Positions 54,935-64,000 of a stretch of DNA of 64,000 nt are shown here, piece after piece. A model generated the notes under the pieces. That model was given only the letters and a program-made list of their open reading frames with translations, was not told where the DNA came from and ran no database searches. Position 1 is the first letter of the stretch, and each line of letters opens with the position of its first letter. The translations under genes were made by a program, and so were the position numbers. The DNA comes from Marsupella aquatica (taxonomy: Eukaryota > Marchantiophyta): positions 3,286,001-3,350,000 of the forward strand of contig OZ316893.1 in the NCBI GenBank assembly GCA_973895155.1, given 5' to 3'.

Positions 54935-57853
54935 TCAGCCTTTTTGACTATCTGTTGCCTCAGCAGACTTACCCTTCTGAGGAAGGTACAACTGGTAATT
55001 GTACTGGTAGAAGTATGCCGCGACTAGAAAGACTAGAAAGTCTACTCCACAAATGGCGGCGAGAACCCAGTAGTAATTTTCGAGACCACCGTCGTTGAAG
55101 CGCTCGACCAACCAACGCCCGCCTTTCTGATGCTTGGTCACACTGTTGGTGACATTCACCAGCACCGAGCTGAGGTAGTAGCCCAACGATAACGCTGCGA
55201 ACGAAAACGTGATCCCGATGCTACGAGTGTTATCCGACACCTCATGGTAGAAGAACTTGTAACTCGCCAAGACGACCCCAAACTCCGCCATGGAAGTGAA
55301 GAAATACTGCGGAATGAGCCAATACATCTTCATCGGGAGCTCGAAGAATAGGGAGTGCGTGTATCCCAGATCGCGAACGTATCCCAGCCGCTTTCTCTCA
55401 ACAAGTGCGGCGACGACCATGGCCAAGCACGTTGAAATCAGCCCCAGTCCGATACGCGTCAAAGGGGTAATGCCGAACGGATTCTTCGTCATCTTCGTCA
55501 AAATTGGCCGAATGATAAAGTCGAACAGAGGTACAAAAACAACAGCGACGATAATTCCAGCCACACCTAGAGATTGCGCGGGTAGAACGAAGTGTTTGCT
55601 CAGAGCCCGGTTGAGAGTTTGGCCCTGCTGTGCCGTGAAGGTAATCACCTGGGAGAACAGAAGGGAAACAGAGCACGTGCACGTCCAGACCGGCACGATC
55701 AGCAGAATTCTCTTCGTTTCTTCGACCTGCGTCACACCAGCTAGCCTCCACCGATTCCCCGTGCTTGCTTCATTCTCTATGATTGCCGCCCTGTCCAGAC
55801 CTGCATTGGTTGGGGTTGAATCGAACAAACTCATCAGTGGCCGTTTAAATTGACTTTGAAATATATCGGTGCGTTAATGTGCTCACCTGTGTACCTTTAG
55901 ATTCGTTCTACAACCCCATTGTGGCTTCTACATACCTTCAACTCTGCTTCATTTGATCATTTGCTGCAGATTTCTGCATTGAAACAGGTCACAGTACAAT
56001 CCCAGACTGACTCCAGCTTAGATTAATCAAGTGATATATAATTACATTTCCCCAACCTCAATTCAATTGAACGACGATCCGAGAAGGAAATCGCGTACTA
56101 CCGTAGCTTTGTTGATCTTTCCAGCCAATCTCCAGAAATGGGAGCGTCGTAGAGACTGCTAGTGGCTTCGGGAATGACCAACTTCCGCTTTGGAAAGGTC
56201 GCAACTGCTACCTGTACCATGCGCGTTATGAAGAGCCTTCCCGAGGGCCTCTTGAGTCGATACTTGGGCGTACCGACGAGGAAGATTAAGAACGCCACTA
56301 CGAACAATATCAGCAGCCAAGCAAATCCCCAATGTTTGCTCACGTAACTGAGAATGTAGACAGGGAGGGTGAACGAGGTCAGCAGACCAAGGTTCTGAGC
56401 AAAGTAGTACCAAGTGAAGTAATGCACACTTTGCTTCTTCTCTACTGGGTCCGATTCATTAAATTGCTGAGCCCCAAGCGCAGGTAAGGCTGCTTTGACG
56501 AAGCCAGATCCAAGAGCTATGGTATACAGAGCAACATAAATTGGCGCCATGTATTTTGTTCCTGCCTGCGGGCACGGTGCCGTCGGCGTTGGCGTACAGG
56601 CTGGAGGCTGCAGCCCCGAATAATCGGAGGTGACGACGAGAACCCCCAGTCCCTGGATTGCCAAAAGCATCTCAAGATTTGAATCAACAAGAAGTCTGAG
56701 TACACATATTTCTTCACGCCACGCATTTCGGGAGAGTGGATAGCAAATTCTCAATCTCTTAAATAGAAGGTTTGTTCAGCAAAGCACTATGTGACAAGAC
56801 TTGAAACTGAGCATGTCCATCTGAACATGAAACAAACCACTACAGTTATGGACTTTCGAAATCATAACATTTCTAGCTTTTTAAGATTGAATTATGGATG
56901 AATGTACTGCGATGGAACCTCCACGGTCACATATACTTAAACTAGGATCTTATACTTCTGCACGAACTTGACGGTAATGAAACGTAAAGTGTGCACTACG
57001 AAGTTGAGCTGGTATTACTCGTGCATGACGCCGACAGACTGCGCTTGTAGAATGCATTCATTAGAGTTGAACTTACAAGTATTTGGATTACTGCGCCAAC
57101 GACAGTTGTAAAGTAGTACCCTAGATAGCTGTCTGCCAGGAAGCCCCGTAGCACAGAGACAACAAAGTAGGTGCCTGTGAAATCGTTGGCGATCGTTCCC
57201 GCATTGGAAAAGCTCTGGTGGAGATACTTGTTAAGGTAAAACAACAAACCGACTGTGAGGGAGATCGAACAGACCGAGTCCGCAGTGGTTAAAGCTGCAA
57301 CAAGATCAAAAATGCCCCAAATCAGCCACTGTGCGTCATACCACCAGACCTTACATTAACTAGAATCCTACATACTGTAGGTATTGTACATAAAGCTACA
57401 ATCGCGGAAGGAAGAATAACATATGGGTCGAATAGAGGCACTAGTGATTCTGCATTATTTTTCGGAGCGGCAATCGGACGTGTTTTCGAGCTTTCTGAAG
57501 TTAGGTCGAAGGTCTGATCAACCCGTGCAAATACCATAAACATATATTGCGGCACTCATTCGCCCAGTTCTTGATTTGTCGCTTAGACGGCCCCTCAAAG
57601 TCACTGCATCCGAATGTGTGCCGTCCACATATTTTTTGCTGGTATTTCCAGGATCCTCCACGTCGTGCTGGCCTGAAGGAACAGGAGAAGGTGCGGAATG
57701 GATTTGTTGAGACATCTGCAAGGAAGCATGTTGAAGATTTCCAACAAAAGAGACAGCATTAGAAACATTCTCCTGAAACGAGAAACAAATCCGTGATACG
57801 AGTATGCTTAATTGAAAATCGATTCCTTGCGAAAATCCAGGACTATCATGCAT
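54935..57853 (-). CDS. NPF (NRT1/PTR family) proton-coupled transporter
   Basis: Membrane transporter of the nitrate/peptide/hormone family (MFS fold). The likely exons are 57853 to about 57560, about 57340-57077, 56652-56102 and 55829-54935. The 57077/56652 join (CTT|GTAAGT...ATCCAG|GGA) and the 56102/55829 join keep the frame. Visible family features: N-terminal VTLRGRLSDKSRTG; TM segments around GTYFVVSVLRGFLADSYLGYY; YTIALGSGFVKAALPALGAQQFNESDP (PTR signature); YYFAQNLGLLTSFTLPVYI; GTPKYRLKRPSGR; LDRAAI; VPVWTCTC; MYWLIPQYFFTSMAEF; SIGITFSFAALSLGYYLSS; ending in FLVAAYFYQYNYQLYL. The total would be about 650-680 residues, near family size. The usual ExxE(R/K) proton-coupling motif in TM1 is not visible (LTTADSVCSISL instead), and the first two exon borders are uncertain. 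Confidence 0.8.
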
Positions 57854-60227
57854 GGTTTAAAAATACGAGGTGAATCACGGTTGCAAATGTTGGCCATGGC
57901 ACGTAATTAAGGAAGTGCTCAGAACAGTTGTGCCGAAGATTACGCAGGAACCCAAGCTCCAATTCCTTTCAGTCTCATGACCAGACATGCTCGCTCTCGC
58001 TTTCACAGTTTACGCTTGAAGTGGCTCACATTTACACGCAAAAAGAAATTGCAGGTCATTCGGGGTCTCGAATCAGTTTTGAACGTCAGGGATGACAAGA
58101 AGTCAGTGCTGTTCTTCCAATTACAATTTTTCCGGACTTGCAGAGAGAAACTTGAAGAATGGATGAGAAAGTTAAACAGACCATGAATTTACTTATATAA
58201 TCACAGACTCTCGTCTTAAGATGAGCTCCTCTTTTCTGATAACCGAAGTTTACTCAAAATCGGACTCCTAGACAGCTGAAGGGCGTAGACACCTACCACT
58301 GGAGATTCCAAATATCAGTACTCCAGATGAAAGATATCGATCAGGTTGCCTACTCTGAACGATGTCAGTGCGTTTTCTCCTGCATATCGCAACTTCGTTG
58401 CTACTTGTCCAAGCTAAAGTAGAACTTACTGAGGCCAAGAATGATAGGTTTCTGGTCTATAAATCCTCTTACGTGTGGACTTGGCTTGGTTTTGAGACAG
58501 CAAGTCTTTCCTTCGACGAGGCTATGGCAGATCTTGAAAATATATATTATTCAGGACTTAGCTACTTTGCAGTGTTGCCCGGATCCTCTCTCTGTTGGCC
58601 ATTATATCATTTCGCGCTGCGATCTTCTTGTGACACGGAAGCCCCACTTTATGTAACTTGGATTGCCATGACTGTACATGTGATTCCCAAGGGACCGTTC
58701 TTTACTTGGTACGTCTTTCTTCCCGTCTCTCCTGAAACAGTAAGATGGAGGGACCGTGTCGATCTTCGTTGTTAATCCCAGTGCCTAAATGCTACGGTGA
58801 TACTGCCTATCTACTTCAATGAATTGATTTATTCCCTCGTGCATGACCAATTTTCTCTCAAACCAGTGCCAACGAGTAAAGCTTGCGTAGGGCTCTGTCT
58901 GACTGACTGGTGCGTTGAAGCAAGTCTTCCTGCGAACGTGGAGGATAAAAGCTAAATACTGGTTGGTCACGAGTAGATTTGAAGACCCGAAACCCTAAAC
59001 CTGCGTACTTACTGTGGGCCATTATATCGTTTCGTGCCTCTTCTTGTTTGACACGGATGGCCAATTTTATATCACTTGGATTACCATGACTGTCCATGGT
59101 GAATCCCAACTTACAACGAAGAGTACTTTCTTTTCTTTTTCTCTCTCCCTGTCTTGCTCTCTGAGACAGTTCGATGGAGGGGACCGTGTCTTTATTGTTC
59201 ATCCTAGGGCCAAAATGAATGGAAATGGTGACACTTTTCCTATATACCTCATATGGATTGATTTATTGGATCGGACATGACCAGGGATGCCTCGATCTCA
59301 AGTGCCAATGATCGAGTAGAGCTCGCGCGCGTGTGGCTCTGGCTAACAAACTGTCCATGCCCCAATCTTGACGCAAACTTTGTGCACACATTCCAATTCT
59401 TCATCTACTACAACATCATATTTTGTGAGCACTTTCGTCAGTGATTGTGTGCACGCTTGATGGCCCCAGCGCAGCAAAATCGTAGACGGACAGAACAGCG
59501 TCTCGAGTCTGATCGATATGAAAGGCGACCTGAAGATATGGCGGTATGTCTTACATGAGTTCAATTCACAACATATGATGTAGAATGTAGTCGAAATATA
59601 TTCCCGGCCATCTAGTCGATCAGACTCATAGCTGAAGGAAAACAAAGCTCTATAACTGGACAATCAGAAGTAGAATGTTGGAGAGGAGTATTCACATCTA
59701 CAGATAGTCGATCAGACACACAGCTGAGGGGTAATTCACAATGATAATCAATCACTCCGAATGTATGGCCCCTGTTCTAGCTCCATACGCTTTGGTAGAG
59801 TTGTTCAAACAAAGCTTCAAACCTTATTTATTTATTTTTTTGAGGCAGAAGCTACATGAATTTTCAGCTATCAGAAGGCGCTCAAAACCAGAAAGCAGAG
59901 TCTTCATAGGTTAGATGTATGTACTATTGCATAGGCAATATTTGTAGTACATTCTTGATGTTCAGCACATTGCGCTTTAAAGTACTAGCCCTGGCTAACC
60001 ATTCCGGAGAGAGTGCAATAAATATATCATCAAAATACATTCATTATTCAAATTTTAATGAAATGAGAAAAATAATCATGTTTATAATCATTTTAATAAT
60101 CATAAATAACATTTCATACTTTTTTCTATAAATATCCTTTTTCCTATTAATGCACATATGTTATGGAGGCTATAAAGTCCATTTTTTAATGTAAATAAAT
60201 ATCATGACAAAAACATACATGTTTATC
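57854..60227. other. noncoding stretch with an imperfect segmental duplication
   Basis: No gene I can support; the longest frame (58362-58775, 137 codons) has no recognisable feature. The segment about 58598-58770 (GGCCATTATATC, TTCTTGTGACACGGA, ACTTGGATTGCCATGACTGT, GATGGAGGGACCGTGTC) recurs in diverged form at about 59017-59195. GATCAGACTCATAGCTGA and GATCAGACACACAGCTGA form another short repeat (about 59622 and 59708). Confidence 0.5.
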
Positions 60228-60570
60228 TTTTTGGTATTTACTCAAGTTCTAGGGTTACGACATGTAATCGTAATTAGACTAACCATAGTTGGAGACATGG
60301 TTAGGTTAATTAGGATACACATTATATGTCAAGCGGTGTTTGTTTGGATAAATGAAACTTAGGTTCATTGTTATGGAGTCACTTGAGAGATGATGAGAGC
60401 TTACATTGTGGAGACTTAGTATGGCCGACGGGTTTAGAGTTCAGTAAAGCTCTCTTGTGTGTTCTCGTGGATGTGGCCACGAGGAGGTGAACCATGTATC
60501 TCTTGTGTCGACTACTTGCACGTTGAATGTGTCATGTGCTTATCGTTGATATTGTAGTCTATGTTCAACA
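60228..60570 (+). mobile_element. diverged copia solo LTR
   Basis: The plus-strand sequence matches the reverse complement of the 475-bp copia LTR: TTGGTATTTACTC at the start, TTATGGAGTCACTTGAGAGAT, CCGACGGGTTTAGAGTTCAG, TCTCTTGTGTGTTCTCGTGG, and the end GTCTATGTTCAACA at 60570. It lacks the 18-bp minisatellite. No primer binding site follows, so it is either solo or separated from its element. It is much older than the copia element at 26742. Confidence 0.75.
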
Positions 60571-62874
60571 CCTTTGACATAGATTATAGCCATGAGTTTC
60601 ATATCCACATGATGAGCAATGGAGTTAGGGTCTAGAGGCTTTACTCTAGAAGCCTAGGCCCCAACTCTAGTTTGTAGTTGGCTCTTTATAAATAAGATAT
60701 ACTATTCCTCTTGCTAACCAAACAATAAGGAATTTAAGTGACTTTTTAAAGATTCATTGCTATTAATAATAATTCTACAACCACTGATCGAGTGGCTAAA
60801 GATGGCTTTGCTAGAGGCTGGGCTCAATAGTTTTTTCTTCCCTCACATATTAAATCTGAAGTGTAATGAGTGTAAAAGGTTGCACTTGGCTTTACTTGAA
60901 TTTGGGGGCCATTCAAGTAAGGTGTCTATGCATCGCAAGCAGTGGGACCAAGGAAATGGTGATATGTAATGGTTTCTTTATTTGTCTAGAATTATTATAG
61001 ATCACCTCCAAAGGTGATTCAAAGATTTCCAACCTTTGACTCCTTCATTCAAGGGATTGCCAATTATGGAACTTGAGTCTATGAACACTATTGCTTTGAT
61101 GACAAAAGTCACAAGTGCTCCGTCTTGATTTTTGGTGCCGAGTCTATCTTTCTAAAAGGAAGTGCTTTGGTATCAAGTGCCCAAAGTGTTGTAAAGGTAG
61201 ATGATCTGCATTGGGAGACTCTCACTCTAGTATGCAACTCTTGTATAATAGGCAAGGGTCTAGATTTTTATATGGACTAAAAAGTTGTAAATTTTACTTT
61301 TCAAATTTTATGACTAATATATAAAGTTTGCTTTTCTTGTTTTTCCACATAAGATTACAAAACAAATCTATATTTTCTGTAATTTTTATTAAAAATGTTG
61401 AATTTTTTTTTAAATAAAAGTAGTAAAATAGGGACTAAAGTTTGGCTGTCTACCCTTCTATATATTAAAAAAAAGGACATATAATTTGGCTTTTAAAAAG
61501 TTTTGACGCATCAACACAAGTTTTTTTTCTTCTAAACTTAAGTATTTGGATTCTTTGAATTTAAGGTACAAGAGTTCAGTAGACTAAATGAAATTTCACA
61601 TGTCAATTTGGCATAAAGTTATTATAAGGAATTAAAAACTTGCCTTGTAAAAAAGTGAGTTGCTAGCCAAGAGAGGCATGGCTGTGTGATAGCTCAGTGA
61701 CTCATATGTGAATTGTGACTGACTGGTCACTTTGTGTGGGGTTTCACAGATTTCTCCTTCAATTTATTAAAATAAAAAAAGTGAGTTGCATAAGGGGTTT
61801 TGACTAGACTCCTCGCATGCTTGCTAGGTGTGAGGGGAAGCAATAAACCAGACTTGTCAGCGTCGGCCATCTTTCCAATTTTGGAGGTCCACAAGCTAGA
61901 CAGCGTATGTGATGCAGCTACATGCTACATTATTTGAGAACGATTATTTTAGACTTTGGGGATTTGGATCGACGAGCCCTTCTTAGTACGAGACTATGCA
62001 TACAGGTTTGGATCATCTTCTTGTCTGGATCAACAAGCCCGGACCATTTGAATCTCTTCAAGAAGTTGTGGAAAAATATGAGGATCTCCATATATCTTGG
62101 CGAACTCCATTCCTGGGCAGATGCTTAAGCCCGCTCTAAACTGAAGGAACAAATATAGGCTTGGCCGACAGCAGCAGAACCTGGATGGCTCATAGATGTC
62201 TGTGTTTTTGCGAGTGTTTTCAAAGAAAGCAGGTTGTTTGTAAGTTTGACCTGTCTTGACTCCAGAATGTCTGCATGTGCACAACAGCAGCCAAGGAATC
62301 AGCAGAGCTTAAAATTCAATGTGAGTAGCAATCAGGCCACGGAAACTCAAAACACAAATCTTCTCAATTCGGAACATGTGCCAACCTTTCTGCCCCTTTC
62401 CTTAACACTTAAGACAAAGTCGGATGATTAATCTTTCATATACAGGAACCTGCATCATCTAGTTTAAAGGTATATCGTACATAAAATATTTTGAAACGGA
62501 GTTTTGACGTTGATAGTTGGGGGTGAATTTGACCTTGAATTAATTTTCAACAGGAAATTTGGACTACGAGAAGAACAATCATGGTAAAGATAAAGGTAAT
62601 CTCCCGGATAATCTGTTCTAAGTGGGATGACGATAGAAATAACCAAGGAACAAGACAATTTTTTATAGGAAAGGGCCAAACAAAGTATAATAGAATAAAC
62701 AAAAGAGTTTCAAAGCCAAACAAAGTACAATACACCAAACATGGGACCAATTAAACAAAAGAGGTCCAAGGCTTACAGAATCATGTGCTCATTGTGTTGA
62801 CTACTTTGTATGGTGTTTAGTTTTGAGTTTGTTTAGACGTTCCCCAAAAAAGCATTTTTTTGTGATTTTCTCAC
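60571..62874. other. AT-rich noncoding stretch
   Basis: No gene seen. The sequence is AT-rich with several A and T runs (61280-61500). The last 100 bases (from about 62800) resemble the leader of the full copia element just before its gag ATG (TTTTTTTGTGATTTTCTCACATGAGTGA). Confidence 0.5.
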
Positions 62875-63930
62875 ATGAGTGACTCGGAGGAGACTCGGAA
62901 AATCGACGTCGGTGAAGCTTTAGATTTGCGTCGGTCAGATGTAGTGTTTGAAGAAGAGCTTGATTGTATCATTCGAGGAGGAAAGAGAGTCACCGGTACA
63001 ATCACTGGTGCAGCGGGTGGAGGAAGCAGTCATACTACCGGAGCTAACGGTAGTTGTGAAGAAAAAAAAGATGGCTTCCAAGTTGGGAGGTGTCAAGTTT
63101 GAGATGGAAAAGTATGATGGGCGTACGTACTACTTGCTCTGGGAGAAGCAAGTGAAAGGAGTTTTTTGTGCTATGGGCCTAGATCATATTCCCTCTATGC
63201 GAGAGATGTACGATGGTGAAGAGGAGACTCCATTGAAGAGGTGGAGACACGAACAAGTGATTGCATTGAATACAATGATGCTTTATCTGAAGCCGCATAT
63301 CATCAAGAAGTTGGAAACTATGAAGATTGTGCATCTTTGTTCAAAGCCGTAAGAAAAAAGTACTATTGGAAGGATGCCTCAGACCGATTATACAATAAGT
63401 CTTTCTTGATGAGCCTGAGGCTCAAAGATGGGAACAAGCTTCAAGATCACTTGGATGAATTTGACAGCCTAGCTGTTGATTTGCCTAATCTTGGTAAACG
63501 CGTTGAACAAGAGGACAAGGCCTTGCTTCTTTTCAACTCCTTACCCCCATCTTATCAGGGTTTGAAGAAGGATCTCTTGTATAGAGACCTGAAGTCTATT
63601 TCTTATGATGAGGTGATAAGCTCTTTGTTGTCAGATGATGCACACAAAAATTGGGTCAAGCCCAAACACCATCTTCATCCGATACTGCATTAAATGTGAA
63701 CCGTGGGAGGTCTACGCAACGGAAAAATGGAGAAAACAAGTTTAAATCTAAGTCAAGGGGGAGATCTAAATCTAGAGGAAAATAGCAAGAGCGAAAGCCT
63801 CTTGCATGTTGGAGATGTGGCAAGCCTGGCCACATGAAGAGGGATTGTCGGATAAAGGAGTCTATCGCATCAACTAACGCGGCATCAAGTGCACATGAGG
63901 TAGATTTACTCGATGATGACATTTTATGAT
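62875..63930 (+). pseudogene. copia gag, decayed, runs off the window as a copia remnant
   Basis: Starts MSDSEETRK, like MSDSEEFFE of the copia element at 31715. At least three frame changes follow: one before LPELTVVVKKKKM, one near 63310-63350 (LETMKIVHLC to DCASLFKAV) and one near 63650. In between, YDGRTYYLLWEKQVKGV, LYNKSFLMSLRLKDGNKLQDH and NSLPPSYQGLKKDLLYRDL are clear gag core. A zinc knuckle CWRCGKPGHMKRDC is at about 63808-63850, and DDDIL ends gag near 63930. The start of protease (ILDSAYP) is at the very end of the window. Confidence 0.8.
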
Positions 63931-64000
63931 GCCGAGGTTTTTCTCTCAACGTAGTGTCACATCCAGGTAATGATGACTAGATACTAGATAGTGCATATCC

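Noticed and set aside
54935-57853. NPF gene as a transposon-captured fragment
   Set aside because: It keeps introns and near full length, with no element boundaries nearby, so it is best read as a resident host gene.
60571-62874. One copia element from the LTR at 60228 to the gag at 62875
   Set aside because: No primer binding site follows the LTR and the 2.3-kb gap is far longer than the roughly 516-base leader of the intact copia element. A link cannot be shown.

Overview
The window looks like nuclear DNA of a streptophyte plant (land plant or close algal relative). It has GT-AG introns, a plant-type Ty1/copia element primed by initiator tRNA-Met, a Tat/Athila-like Ty3/gypsy element, Mutator-like and CACTA/TNP2-like DNA transposon genes, and an NPF (NRT1/PTR) transporter. 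The species cannot be told from the sequence. Gene density is very low and nearly everything is transposon-derived, as in large repeat-rich genomes. I see no rRNA, tRNA, CRISPR or prokaryotic features.

Layout. The substrate is an old DNA transposon with two genes: a TNP2-like transposase (pieces at 1572-4618, 26415-26741 and 32712-33401) and a second gene with a plant-mobile-domain-like N-terminus, an acidic repeat and a RING-bearing SNF2/Rad5-type helicase (46321-51107). Four insertions have split it, and all four have target site duplications (TSDs) readable in the sequence. They are a Mutator-like element (MULE) at 4619-26405 (9-bp TSD ATTCTAGCG), a 4.67-kb gypsy solo LTR inside the MULE at 5654-10323 (TSD GATAG), a copia element at 26742-32706 (TSD AGATT, identical LTRs) and a complete gypsy element at 34136-46302 (TSD CCTGC, 3.04-kb LTRs). 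Removing the MULE and the copia element restores the transposase reading frame exactly at both junctions.

The MULE is the most interesting object. It has divergent genes: a minus-strand protein with a ParB-like signature (15094-18045) and a plus-strand transposase with a zinc-ligand cluster, DDE-like core and SWIM finger (19845-25765). Between them lies an array of 73-bp repeats. Every unit carries the palindrome TAGCGCCNGGCGCTA, which also recurs through the MULE noncoding DNA, including each of the three introns of the ParB-like gene and the 208-bp transposase intron. A block inside it (about 11.2-15.0 kb) uses another palindrome, SCGATAAATTTATCGS, and a fragment at 52.3-53.5 kb uses a third, GGGATACGCCGTATCCC. 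The second and third blocks encode homologous proteins. This resembles the cognate protein/motif anti-silencing pairs of Arabidopsis VANDAL MULEs, but with perfect palindromes and a ParB-like candidate.

Both gypsy families here carry a long reading frame inside the LTR itself (about 559 and 1213 codons). This is unusual for plant retrotransposons.

The right part holds a gypsy RNase H fragment (51.7-52.2 kb), the palindrome-C fragment, a copia LTR remnant (53.8 kb), the NPF transporter gene on the minus strand (54.9-57.9 kb), a tandemly duplicated noncoding segment (58.6-59.3 kb), a diverged copia solo LTR (60.2-60.6 kb) and a decayed copia gag running off the right edge. Most reading frames carry isolated TGA or TAG stops that fit C-to-T decay of CGA or CAG codons.
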